NCBI GenBank assembly: GCA_020851035.1
Contig: JADZDM010000022.1
Location: 1-35,922 of the forward strand
Direction of reading: 5' to 3'
Length of the DNA: 35,922 nt
DNA from: Gemmatimonadaceae bacterium
GTDB lineage: Bacteria; Gemmatimonadota; Gemmatimonadetes; Gemmatimonadales; Gemmatimonadaceae
Part shown: positions 11,605 to 20,688 of the stretch, in pieces
Numbering within the stretch: position 1 is the stretch's first letter
Layout of the letters: the number at the start of each line of letters is the position of its first letter
Program-made: the position numbers and the translations under genes
The notes under the pieces: model-generated
What the model was told of the DNA's origin: nothing
The model's database searches: none
What the model saw: only the letters and a program-made list of their open reading frames with translations

Positions 11605-12059
11605 TCTGTAGCCTCTCCAGGTGGTGATGTTGCTGCCCTTCGGCGGCAGTACGACACGGCCATGTCCGCATGCGCACCCAACATCTGCATAGCAAGCCGG
11701 GCAATTCGCATTCCGCCATGACGGTACGTGAGTCAGCGACGGCACTATGCGTGCTCGACCTGCCGGTGCCCAATGACAGGGGCGTGCCGAGACAACTGTA
11801 ATCCTTTCGCTGACAGTGTGTTAGCGGCATTCTTCGGTCAATCGAACCGGGCCGGGCGGTCGCGGGTGTCACACGGAAATTTCTACCGGCTGCGGGTGAG
11901 GTGACGTGGGTGTCGTTGGGTCCGTACAACACATCTGCTGCAGCGGACTCGTCCATTCCCTCCCCCGCGCGGGATCCGCTACACTGCCGAGCTCGCCGCT
12001 GGTGTCGCCTGCTACCGTTCTGATCGACACGCACCTTCGCCCACCCCGGACCGAACGCC
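11605..12059. other. Intergenic region between divergent genes
   Basis: 455 bp separating the minus-strand protease from the plus-strand membrane-protein operon. It should hold both promoters. Open frames here have no domain, signal or ribosome binding site that I can support. I see no RNA gene, long repeat or clear promoter motif in it. Confidence 0.5.
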
Positions 12060-12965
12060 GTGACCATCCCTGCCCTGCCGCCGCTGCCGCCGCGATCCGC
12101 CACCGAGATCATCGATGGCGCGGTCCAGCTCATCCGGCCGCAATACGCCTACTTCCTGCGCATCGCAGCCATCGGCGCGATCCCGGCGCTGGTGCAGGCG
12201 GTGATCACGCTGGTCGTCTTCCCGACGGCCAGCGCCGATCCGGCGGAGCTGATGCGCCAGCAGGTGAAGCTGCTGCCACTCACGCTGCTCTCGCTGACGT
12301 TCGCCTCGGCGCAGTCTGGCGCGATGATCAGCGGCGCGCTCGCGGTGCTGCGCGGGGAGGACCAGCCCACGGCGTGGGCCGTCTTCGTGGCGGCCTTCCG
12401 GCGCATCTTCGCACTGCTCGGTGCATACCTGCTGCTGATGGTCGCGTTCGTCGTCGCCCTGGTCCCCGTCTTCATCGTCGTCGGCATCCTCGCCGCCGCC
12501 ACCGGCATGCTTGGCGCGGGCCTCTTCTCGGGCACCGCCGGCGTCGTGATCGGTGCGGTGCTCGCGGTGCTGCTCCTGCTCGCGATGGTGTTCGTCACCG
12601 TCACCTTCTTCGCGCGCTGGTCGGTGATGATCGCGCTGGTGATGGCGGAGGGGCTCGGCCCCGTCGAGGCGTTCCGGCGCGCACACGCGCTCTCCAGCGG
12701 CAACTACCTGCTGCTGGCGAAGACCTACGGCCTGCTGTTCCTGATTGTCGGTGTCATGTACCTCGTGCTCGTGAGCCTCGCGCTGGCCTTCCGTGACCAG
12801 CAGCAGCTGCTGCAGGCGCTTTTCAGCGTGGTGATGATCCCGATCGTGCCGATCATCGGCAGCGTGATGCTGCTGACCTACGCCGACCTGCGCATCCGGC
12901 GCGAGGGCGCGGACCTGGACGCGGCACTCGATGCGCTGCCGCGCCCCGACCTGCCGCTGGCCTGA
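12060..12965 (+). CDS. Polytopic membrane protein, MoxR-cluster associated
   Basis: A 301-residue integral membrane protein. Hydrophobic segments lie at roughly 32-55, 72-95, 118-145, 150-180, 185-205, 225-250 and 255-280; a short cytoplasmic N-terminus (RSATEIIDGAVQLIRPQYAYFLRIAAI) and an acidic C-terminus flank them. The pattern resembles the glycerophosphodiester phosphodiesterase membrane-domain/DUF7847-like group, which also opens with 'elidgavqlyr' and a hydrophobic repeat; that assignment is by impression only. The GTG start at 12060 follows directly on the upstream region without a strong ribosome binding site. It is the first gene of an apparent operon with DUF4129, DUF4350, MoxR and DUF58 genes (8 bp to the next), so a role in that envelope-associated system is likely. 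The function is unknown. Confidence 0.8.
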   Translation: MTIPALPPLPPRSATEIIDGAVQLIRPQYAYFLRIAAIGAIPALVQAVITLVVFPTASADPAELMRQQVKLLPLTLLSLTFASAQSGAMISGALAVLRGEDQPTAWAVFVAAFRRIFALLGAYLLLMVAFVVALVPVFIVVGILAAATGMLGAGLFSGTAGVVIGAVLAVLLLLAMVFVTVTFFARWSVMIALVMAEGLGPVEAFRRAHALSSGNYLLLAKTYGLLFLIVGVMYLVLVSLALAFRDQQQLLQALFSVVMIPIVPIIGSVMLLTYADLRIRREGADLDAALDALPRPDLPLA

Positions 12966-12973
12966 ACCCGACC

Positions 12974-13612
12974 GTGCCCATGTTCCTGCTGGCGCTGCTG
13001 CAGGCCCCGGTCGCACCGGCGGCGGTGCGCGACACGATCGCGCGCATCGTGCAGGAGCGCGGCTACCAGCGCAGCCTCACGTCCACGCTCTTCTCGCGGC
13101 TCTGGAGCTGGTTCTGGGACCTGGTCGGCCGGCTGTTTCGCGAGGCCACGGCGAGCCGGGGCACCTACATCATCGCCCTCAGCCTGCTTGCGCTGCTGGT
13201 CGCGGCCGCGGTGGCGCGGGCCGTGATCACCGCGCGGGCCCGCCGGCTCGCGGCGGGGCGGGATTCGCCGCCGGCAACGGCGGGGGAGATCCTCGCCCAG
13301 GCGCGCGCGCTCGCCGTGCAGGGGGCGTTCGCCGAGGCCGCACACCGCCTCCATGCGGCCGTCGTGACCCAGCTCGCCGACGGGCGCCATGTGCGCCTGC
13401 ATCCCTCGAAGACGGTGGGGGACTACTGGCGTGAGCTGCGCGCCGGCGGTGACCCGCTCGCCGCCGCCTACCTGGCGTACTCGCGCACCTACGAGATCGT
13501 CGTCTACGGCGACGGGCGCTGCGACGCCGCACGCTATGCGCGCCTGGAGCAGCTGGCCGAGCCCATGCTGCCCCTCGTGGCCGCCCCGCGCAGCACGGTG
13601 CGCGCGGCGTGA
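12974..13612 (+). CDS. DUF4129-domain membrane protein
   Basis: A 212-residue protein with an N-terminal hydrophobic segment, an amphipathic Trp-rich stretch (LWSWFWDLVGRLF, about 43-55), a transmembrane helix at about 66-86, and a cytoplasmic C-terminal domain with the DUF4129 pattern (LHPSKTVGDYWRELRAGGDPLAAAYLAYSRTYEIVVYGDG). Proteins of this family accompany MoxR/DUF58 genes widely and their biochemical role is unknown. GTG at 12974 and ATG at 12980 are both possible starts. The stop overlaps the GTG of the next gene (GTGA), indicating tight coupling to the DUF4350 protein. Confidence 0.85.
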   Translation: MPMFLLALLQAPVAPAAVRDTIARIVQERGYQRSLTSTLFSRLWSWFWDLVGRLFREATASRGTYIIALSLLALLVAAAVARAVITARARRLAAGRDSPPATAGEILAQARALAVQGAFAEAAHRLHAAVVTQLADGRHVRLHPSKTVGDYWRELRAGGDPLAAAYLAYSRTYEIVVYGDGRCDAARYARLEQLAEPMLPLVAAPRSTVRAA

Positions 13613-14988
13613 CGGGCCCCCTCGCCGGCGCCGGGCGGGACACCGCGCACACGCAGCGTGCCAGCCGGCGGGCCACGCTGCTCACACTGGGTGTCCTGGC
13701 CGTGCTGGTCGCGCTGGTGGTGCTGCTCACGCCAATGTCAGATGATGGCGACGACACGCGCCTGACCACGCTGAAGTACGGCCCGGGCAACGCACGACTG
13801 GCGGCCGACCTGCTGCGGCGGCTGGGCTGGCGCACGCGCGTGTCGACTGCCCCGCTCCGCGGTCCGCTCGACACGACCGTGATCTATGCGGTGTTCGATG
13901 GCCCGACACCGATGCGCGGACCGGAACGGGCGGCGGTGCTGGCAGCGGTGCGGCGCGGCGCCGGACTGCTGGTGTCGAAGTCCGAGGGGGAATCGTTCGC
14001 ACTGCTCGACTCCCTCGGCCTCCGCACGCAGGCCGCGGGACTGGCGGAGGTGCATCCGCTGGGAAGCTGCCCGGTCGAGACCGATCCGCTGGCGGTGCTC
14101 CGCGTGCGCACGCGCATGATGACGTTCGACACCAGCCGCACGGTGCGTCGCGGCACGCGCACAGTGGTGCCGTATCCGTCGAACGCCACGCCACTGCTGT
14201 CGAGCGCCGTGGTGCATCGCGGTCCGTTCGATGCCGGCGATGAGACGGATGACGGCGCATCCGCGACGTCGGACGACCCGACGACGTCGGGCGCGGATCC
14301 GCGACCCGCCGCGCCGCGCTCCCCGATGCGGGAGCCGGCGCCCGACACGACGCTGCTGCCGACCGTGCTCGCGTTTCCCCTGGGCGCGGGGCGCGTGGTG
14401 GCGCTCGCCGATCCCGACGTGTTGCGCACCGATCAGGTGCGGAACTGCGCCAGCGGCGATGCCCTGGCCGTGGTGCGCGCCGCCGAGTACCTGTCTGCCG
14501 ACCGCCGGCGGGAGATCGTGTTCGTGGAGTACTACCAGTCCGAGAGCGGCGACGGGCCGGGCGTGGTGATGGGCGAATGGCTGCGCGGTGCTGCGGCCGG
14601 CCGGATGACGCTGACCCTGCTCGGTGCCTGCCTCGTGCTGCTGCTGGCCCGTGGCCGACGCACACTCGCCCCCGTCTACCGCGTGCGCGAGGAGCGACGC
14701 TCGGCACTCGAGCACGTGGATGCCCTCGCCACGGCCTGGCGGACGGTGCGCGGCACGCGGACGGTGGCGCGCATGCTGGCGCGCGGGATCCGTCGCCGGC
14801 ACGCCGCCGGCCGGTGGCGAATGCTCGACGACGCACAGTTCCTGTCCGCACTCGCTGAACGGCATCCATCGATCGCGGGCCAGACGGCGCAGCTCACCGC
14901 CGCCCTCGCCGTGCCACCGTCCCCCGCCGACCTGCCCGCGCTGCGCCGGGCGGCAGCGCAGATTGATGCCGAGTGTCTCGCGCCGTGA
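13609..14988 (+). CDS. DUF4350-domain membrane protein
   Basis: A 459-residue protein with two transmembrane helices, one at about 24-43 and one at about 333-348, leaving a roughly 290-residue exported domain between. The exported part begins TTLKYGPGNARLAADLLRRLGWRTRVSTAPL and has a Rossmann-like pattern seen in DUF4350/GATase-like proteins of MoxR clusters. A low-complexity Asp/Pro/Ser insert (about 205-245) may be a linker. The cytoplasmic tail (about 110 residues) is basic, then helical. The GTG start overlaps the DUF4129 stop; MoxR follows after 44 bp. Function is unknown; the context suggests a scaffold in the same membrane complex. Confidence 0.82.
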   Translation: MTGPLAGAGRDTAHTQRASRRATLLTLGVLAVLVALVVLLTPMSDDGDDTRLTTLKYGPGNARLAADLLRRLGWRTRVSTAPLRGPLDTTVIYAVFDGPTPMRGPERAAVLAAVRRGAGLLVSKSEGESFALLDSLGLRTQAAGLAEVHPLGSCPVETDPLAVLRVRTRMMTFDTSRTVRRGTRTVVPYPSNATPLLSSAVVHRGPFDAGDETDDGASATSDDPTTSGADPRPAAPRSPMREPAPDTTLLPTVLAFPLGAGRVVALADPDVLRTDQVRNCASGDALAVVRAAEYLSADRRREIVFVEYYQSESGDGPGVVMGEWLRGAAAGRMTLTLLGACLVLLLARGRRTLAPVYRVREERRSALEHVDALATAWRTVRGTRTVARMLARGIRRRHAAGRWRMLDDAQFLSALAERHPSIAGQTAQLTAALAVPPSPADLPALRRAAAQIDAECLAP

Positions 14989-15032
14989 CCTGCGACACGC
15001 GTGCCCCCCGCCCCCGCCCCTCCGCCTGAACC

Positions 15033-15998
<966 letters not shown>

Positions 15999-16001
15999 CC
16001 G

Positions 16002-17351
16002 GTGCTGCGCCGGCTGTTCGCCTTCCTCACCCGCTTCGTCCCGACGCCGCGGCTGGCGCTCTGGCTGGCGCTGGCGGCGCTCGCGTGGGTGCTGCCGCTG
16101 CCGGGCAGCCTTCCGGTCGTCAGCGCGGCGGCAGCGATCGCGCTGGTGCTCGGTGCGGCGCTGTGGGATGCAGTGCAGCTCCCCTCGGCACCGGCCCTGT
16201 CCGTGACGCGTGCGGCACCGGCGCACCTGGGGTCGGGTGACGACGACACCGTGACCTACACGCTCTCCTCGGCGTGGCCTCAGGCCGCGCGGGTGCAGCT
16301 GGCCGAGCGCGTGCCGGCTGCGCTGGGCGGTGACGGTGTCCGCACGCACGCGCTGGTGGTGCCTGCGCTGGGCGAGGTGACGACGGCCACCGCGATCCGG
16401 GGGCTGCGACGCGGTCCCGCGGCGCTGGGACCGATCGCGCTGCGGATACATGGTCCGCTGGGCCTGGTGGATGCCATTCGCGACATCCCGCTGGACGACG
16501 TGATCGAGGTGGTGCCGTCGCTGTCACAGGTGACGCGCTTCCGCCTGCTCGCCGTGCAGCGCCGCCTGAGGGACGCCGGCGTGCGGCAGGTGCGGCGCCG
16601 CGGCGGCGGGCTGTCGTTCGATGCGCTGCGCGAGTACGTGCCGGGCGACGACCCCCGGCACATCGACTGGAAGGCCACGGGGCGGCGCGGGGCGGCGCAG
16701 GTGCGCGAGTACACCGTGGAACAGGGCCAGAGCGTGATCATCGCGCTCGACGCCGGCCGGCTGATGACACAGATGGCCGGCGACCGCTCGCGCTTCGAGT
16801 ACGCCATCAACGCCTGCCTGGTGCTGGCCGACGTGGCAGTGCAGGGCAAGGACAAGGTCGGCCTGCTGGTCTTCGACGACCAGATCCGCGGCTGGGTGCC
16901 GCCGACGGCCGGCACGGCGGCGGTGCGTGCGATCCGGCACACCTTGGCCGGCAGCGAGGCGCGGCCGGTGGAGCCGGACTACGCGCTCGCGTTCCGCACG
17001 CTGGCGCAGCGCCAGCGGTCACGCGCGCTGGTGATCTGCCTCAGCGACGTGGTGGACGTGCGCGCGAGCCGCGCGGTGGTGACGCAGACGCGACACGCGG
17101 CGCTGCGCCACATCACGGTGTTCCTCGCGCTGCGCAACGATGCACTGGTGGCCGCAGCACAGCCGGCCGCAACGGGGGGAGAGGGCGAGGCGTGGCGCGG
17201 GGCCGCGGCCGAATCGCTGCTCGACGCACGCGCCGAGGCGCTGGTGCGGATGCGGCGGACCGGAGTGCAGGTGCTGGACGTGCCGCCGCAGGCGATGAGC
17301 GCCGCGCTGGTGAACCGCTACCTCTCGGTCAAGGCGCGCGGGGAGCTGTAG
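16002..17351 (+). CDS. DUF58 protein (von Willebrand A-like MoxR partner)
   Basis: A 449-residue protein with two hydrophobic helices near the N-terminus (about 12-55), an exported or membrane-proximal beta-rich middle, and the DUF58 signature YVPGDDPRHIDWKATGRRG (about 210-228), followed by a vWA-like fold (SVIIALDAGRLM about 246-257; LVFDDQIRGW; ALVICLSDVVD). The MIDAS-like position reads DAGRL rather than DxSxS, so metal binding may be weakened. The GTG start at 16002 is 3 bp after the MoxR stop. Its last 23 bp overlap the 3' end of the convergent RDD-SpoIIM gene. It probably works with the MoxR ATPase in membrane or envelope maintenance. Confidence 0.92.
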   Translation: MLRRLFAFLTRFVPTPRLALWLALAALAWVLPLPGSLPVVSAAAAIALVLGAALWDAVQLPSAPALSVTRAAPAHLGSGDDDTVTYTLSSAWPQAARVQLAERVPAALGGDGVRTHALVVPALGEVTTATAIRGLRRGPAALGPIALRIHGPLGLVDAIRDIPLDDVIEVVPSLSQVTRFRLLAVQRRLRDAGVRQVRRRGGGLSFDALREYVPGDDPRHIDWKATGRRGAAQVREYTVEQGQSVIIALDAGRLMTQMAGDRSRFEYAINACLVLADVAVQGKDKVGLLVFDDQIRGWVPPTAGTAAVRAIRHTLAGSEARPVEPDYALAFRTLAQRQRSRALVICLSDVVDVRASRAVVTQTRHAALRHITVFLALRNDALVAAAQPAATGGEGEAWRGAAAESLLDARAEALVRMRRTGVQVLDVPPQAMSAALVNRYLSVKARGEL

Positions 17352-19143
17352 CGGCGGGCGTACCGGCGGGCTCGCGGCCCCCCGAGAGGTACCAGGCCAT
17401 GCCGATCGCGGTGATCAGCGCCGTCGCGAACTTGGCGCTGTCGGGGAGGCGCGACGGCGAGATGTTCCCCTCGATGATGCCGGCGAGGATCAGGAAGAGC
17501 ACGACGCAGCTCACCAGGTGGAGCGAGCGCACGCCGTTGGCGGCGAGTGCCTCGCGCCGCGTCCGGTCACCCGGCACGAGGATCGCGGTGGCCAGCAGCA
17601 GGCCGGCGCCGCCGGCGAGGCAGATGGCACTGAGCTCCAGCACGCCGTGCGCGGCGACGAAGCCGAAGATCTGGCCGCCGATGCCCCGCGTGATGTAGAG
17701 GCCGACGCCGGCGCCGATGGCGGACACACCGTTGCTGACGAGGGCGAAGACGGTGAGCAGCCCCGCCGTGACGCCGCCGGCGAAGGCGATGAGCGCCACC
17801 TTGATGTTGTTCGTCATGAGGAACGCGGAGAGCACGGAGCCTTTCTGCTCCTCGCCGTCGGGGAGGTAGTCGGCCCCGGTGTTGCCGCGGCGCTGCCCTT
17901 CCTCGGCCCGCGCGATCATTCCCGGCGGGAGCATGCGCTCGGCGAGGGCCGGATTGCGGACGATCGCCACCACCGTGCCGACGGCGGGGACGAAGAGCAG
18001 CAGCGCCGCCACCAGCACGTGCCGCCAGCTGCGCCGCACCTCGCGCGGCACGTCGTGCGCGATGTAGCGCAGCAGGCGCTCGATGCCCTGCGACGGGCGG
18101 CGGTAGAGGAGGTTGTGTCCGGCCGAGACGAGCCGCGAGAGGGTGAACACCTCGTCGCCGCCGCGGCCGCGATCGGCGGTGCGCAAGCGGGCCAGGTCGG
18201 TGGCCACCTCGCGATACGACTCGACGAAGGCGGTGACCTCATCCTCGCCCATGTGGTGCAGCCCGCGGCTGCGGGCCTGCGTGATCGCGGTGGCGAAGGC
18301 CTCCCAACGCGGGCGTCCCTCGGCCACCACGGCCCATTCCTCGCGGCGCGTGCCGCCGGTGCTGGGCGCCGGCCCGATGCGCCGGCGTGCCGCCACCTCG
18401 CGCTGGTGCAGGATGCGCAGTGCGGCGACGGGATCGGTGCGGACCTCGACGCCGAGCCGCGCCACCAGTGCGGCAGACAGCCGGGCCCGCGAGGGATCGT
18501 CGAGCGTGGCTTCGCGGGCCACGAAGCGATCGAGGAGCGCGAACTGCTCGTCGTCGAGCGTCGCGGTCACGGCGGCGCCGTCGTCACCGACCGCCGTGGC
18601 CCGCGCGCGCGGGCGGGCGTGACGGAGGAGGCGTTCACGCACCACGATCGTGCCGGCCACGAGGTCGCCCAGGCGCTGGTTCCGCTGGTTGGCGATGATC
18701 GTGAGCATGCCGGCGAAGTAGCCGAACGGCAGGAAGTCGACGAAGCGCAGCAGGTTGCGCGCGGCACTCGGGCCAAGGTCGACCCCGCCGCCGCCATTGC
18801 GCACGACGCGCAAGCCGAGCAGGCGCTTGCCCGGCGTCTGGCCATCCCAGACCGCCTCGAAGACGACGAAGTAGCCCCAGATGATGCAGAACTGCGCGAG
18901 GATCGCGGCGGCACGCAGCCAGTTGTCGGCCAGCGCCGCCACGCCCGGGAAGAGCCGCGCGAGCGAGGCGGCGGCATACCATCCGGAGCCGCTCAGCAGC
19001 AGCATCAGGATCAGGTCCACGAGTGCGGCGGCGCCGCGGGTCCCGATGCCGGCCAGGGTGTACGAGACGACGACCTGCTCCGGCGTCTCGACCTCGACGG
19101 TGGCATCGAGCGCAGGGCGGGCGCGGGTCACGGCAGCAGGCAT
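17329..19143 (-). CDS. RDD domain - SpoIIM (DUF95) fusion membrane protein
   Basis: A 604-residue membrane protein. The N-terminal part (about 25-175) is an RDD domain: several helices, the motif VWDGQTPGKRLLGLRVVRNGGG, and RNLLRFVDFLPFGYFAGM. A soluble linker (about 175-265) with LDDEQFALLDRF leads into a SpoIIM/DUF95 domain (about 266-585): GRPRWEAFATAITQARSRG, a helical cytoplasmic segment, then five or six membrane helices including FLMTNNIKVALIAFAGGVTAG and AHGVLELSAICLAGGAG. RDD and SpoIIM genes usually lie as separate neighbours in MoxR/DUF58 clusters; here they are one chain in one frame. It converges on and overlaps the DUF58 gene by 23 bp. The function is unknown; some RDD proteins have been linked to cation transport. 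Confidence 0.88.
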   Translation of the reverse strand: MPAAVTRARPALDATVEVETPEQVVVSYTLAGIGTRGAAALVDLILMLLLSGSGWYAAASLARLFPGVAALADNWLRAAAILAQFCIIWGYFVVFEAVWDGQTPGKRLLGLRVVRNGGGGVDLGPSAARNLLRFVDFLPFGYFAGMLTIIANQRNQRLGDLVAGTIVVRERLLRHARPRARATAVGDDGAAVTATLDDEQFALLDRFVAREATLDDPSRARLSAALVARLGVEVRTDPVAALRILHQREVAARRRIGPAPSTGGTRREEWAVVAEGRPRWEAFATAITQARSRGLHHMGEDEVTAFVESYREVATDLARLRTADRGRGGDEVFTLSRLVSAGHNLLYRRPSQGIERLLRYIAHDVPREVRRSWRHVLVAALLLFVPAVGTVVAIVRNPALAERMLPPGMIARAEEGQRRGNTGADYLPDGEEQKGSVLSAFLMTNNIKVALIAFAGGVTAGLLTVFALVSNGVSAIGAGVGLYITRGIGGQIFGFVAAHGVLELSAICLAGGAGLLLATAILVPGDRTRREALAANGVRSLHLVSCVVLFLILAGIIEGNISPSRLPDSAKFATALITAIGMAWYLSGGREPAGTPAATAPRAP

Positions 19144-19170
19144 GCGCGGATTCTAGCAGGGGCAAAGGCA

Positions 19171-19207
19171 GGGCGGGGTGCCGACGCCTCGTGTCGACAC
19201 CCCGCCC
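19171..19207 (-). terminator. Terminator of the HU gene
   Basis: GGGCGGGGTG (19171-19180) pairs exactly with 19198-19207, extended by CGAC/GTCG (19182-19185 with 19193-19196) around a 7-nt loop. It lies about 37 nt after the HU stop on the minus strand. There is no T-run beyond TGCCTTTG, so it is a strong hairpin of uncertain efficiency. Confidence 0.65.
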
Positions 19208-19243
19208 GGGCCAGCCCGTCGCGCGAGGCGACGGCGCGCGTGA

Positions 19244-19621
19244 CTAGCGCTTCTTGGCCGCCTTCTTCGTGGCCTTCTTGGCCACCTTCTTGGTGACCTT
19301 CTTGGCGGCCTTCTTCGGCTTCGGGGCGGCGGTCTTGCCGTTCACGAAGCCCTTCAGGCTGGCCCCGGCCTTGAACTTCGGGGCCTTGCTGGCGGCGATC
19401 TTCACCTTCTCGCCGGTCTGCGGATTGCGGCCGACACGCGCATTGCGCTTGCCGAGGCTGAAGGTGCCGAAGCCGGTGATGCCGATCTTGTCGCCCTTCT
19501 TCAGCGACTTGGCAATGACCCCCTCGGTGGCGTCGAACAGCTCCTTGAGGACGCCGTTGGCCTGCTTCTTCGAGAGACCGACGTTGTCGACCAGCGCGGT
19601 CACCATCGCTACTCTGCTCAT
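19244..19621 (-). CDS. hup: HU-family nucleoid protein with lysine-rich H1-like tail
   Basis: DNA-binding, DNA-bending nucleoid protein of 125 residues. Residues 1-98 are a standard HU fold: helical dimerisation part (MVTALVDNVGLSKKQANGVL), GFGTFSLGKR, the DNA-inserting arm signature RNPQTGE (65-71), and PKFKAGASLK. Residues 99-125 are a tail of Ala/Lys/Pro repeats (PKPKKAAKKVTKKVAKKATK) like eukaryotic histone H1 and the HU of actinobacteria. The start at 19621 has GAGGAG and AAGGG upstream; the upstream open frame to 19753 is not HU-like. Likely abundant and growth-regulated. It is transcribed divergently from the SIMPL gene. Confidence 0.95.
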   Translation of the reverse strand: MSRVAMVTALVDNVGLSKKQANGVLKELFDATEGVIAKSLKKGDKIGITGFGTFSLGKRNARVGRNPQTGEKVKIAASKAPKFKAGASLKGFVNGKTAAPKPKKAAKKVTKKVAKKATKKAAKKR

Positions 19622-19938
19622 ATCCCTTATCTCCTCTGTCGGATGACACGTGATTCCGCGCCAATGGCGCAGGGGGAAGCTGGCAAAGCGTGCAACTTTC
19701 TGCAAGCGGGGTAAGGGTTTCTCGTGATTCCGCGCGCGGGCGGCGCTGGACACGGCCGGGCGCCGGCGTCCGGAAACCCTTGCGCCGACTGGGCTGGAGC
19801 CGTTTCACGACCTGCAGGTCGGGTGGGCACGACCGGCCCGCCGGCGGGTATCTTCGCCGGTGTGCATCCGGCGATCCCGGACGCATCTCGCTGCTGTCGC
19901 GCCCCGACGGGCGCGACGTGACCCATGCCGGAGTCGAA
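19622..19938. other. Divergent promoter region (HU / SIMPL protein)
   Basis: 317 bp without a gene. It contains a 13-bp direct repeat CGTGATTCCGCGC (19649-19661 and 19723-19735, 74 bp apart) and two TGCAA motifs (19691 and 19701). It should hold the HU promoter in one direction and the SIMPL-gene promoter in the other; I could not fix either by eye. Confidence 0.45.
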
Positions 19939-20688
19939 ATGAAGAACAGGAACCGTCGCACCTCGCACGCGTCGTCGCTGCTGCTCAGCGCGCTCATGTC
20001 GGCCCCGCTGCTCGGGCAGCAGGGGACCACGCCACCGGCCCCGCCCACGATCGAGGTGACCGGCAACGGCGAGGCGAAGGCGACCCCCGACCGGGCGCTG
20101 GTGATGGTCGGCGTCCAGACGCGCGGCCGCACCGCCGCCATCGCCGGCCAGGAGAACGCGCGCGTGGCGACGGCGATCCTCGAGGCCGTGCGCGCCGCCG
20201 GCATCGCCCGCGAGCAGGTCAGCACGCTGAACTACCACGTGGCGCCGTCGTACCGGTACTACCCCGATGGCCGCAAGCCCGAACTCACCGGCTACGATGC
20301 CTCGAACACGGTGCGCGTCGAGGTCCGCTCGCTGGACCTCGTCGGCAAGGTGATCGATGCCTCGCTGGCGGCCGGCGCCACGAACATCAACGGCGTCTCG
20401 TTCTACGCGTCGCAGCTGGACGCGGTGAAGCGCGACGCGATGGCGCGCGCGACCACCGATGCGCGGCTGACGGCGGAGGTGATCGCCAAGGCGGCGGGGG
20501 GCACCCTGGGTCCGCTCCAGTCCGTGACGAGCCAGATGGGTGAAGCGCCGCGGCCGTACCCGATGATGGCGATGGCGGCACGGGCCGCCAGTGATGCCCC
20601 CACGCCGATCGAGGCCCCGACCGAGCAGACGGTGCAGGCGACCGTCGTCGCGCGGTTCACGTTCATTCCCGCCGCCCCGCCCCGCTGA
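19939..20688 (+). CDS. Exported SIMPL-domain (DUF541) protein
   Basis: A 249-residue exported protein: signal peptide (KNRNRR, then LLLSALMSAPLLG, cleavage near residue 28), followed by one SIMPL/DUF541 domain (IEVTGNGEAKATPDRALVMVGVQT, then LNYHVAPSYRYYPDGRKPELTGYDASNTVRV and SFYASQLDAVKRDAMARAT). Family members are periplasmic or outer-membrane-associated and have been linked to oxidative-stress tolerance; the molecular role is unknown. The start at 19939 is supported by GGAG 5-6 nt upstream. Its stop shares one base with the start of the aminopeptidase gene (TGATG), so the two are translationally coupled. Confidence 0.9.
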   Translation: MKNRNRRTSHASSLLLSALMSAPLLGQQGTTPPAPPTIEVTGNGEAKATPDRALVMVGVQTRGRTAAIAGQENARVATAILEAVRAAGIAREQVSTLNYHVAPSYRYYPDGRKPELTGYDASNTVRVEVRSLDLVGKVIDASLAAGATNINGVSFYASQLDAVKRDAMARATTDARLTAEVIAKAAGGTLGPLQSVTSQMGEAPRPYPMMAMAARAASDAPTPIEAPTEQTVQATVVARFTFIPAAPPR

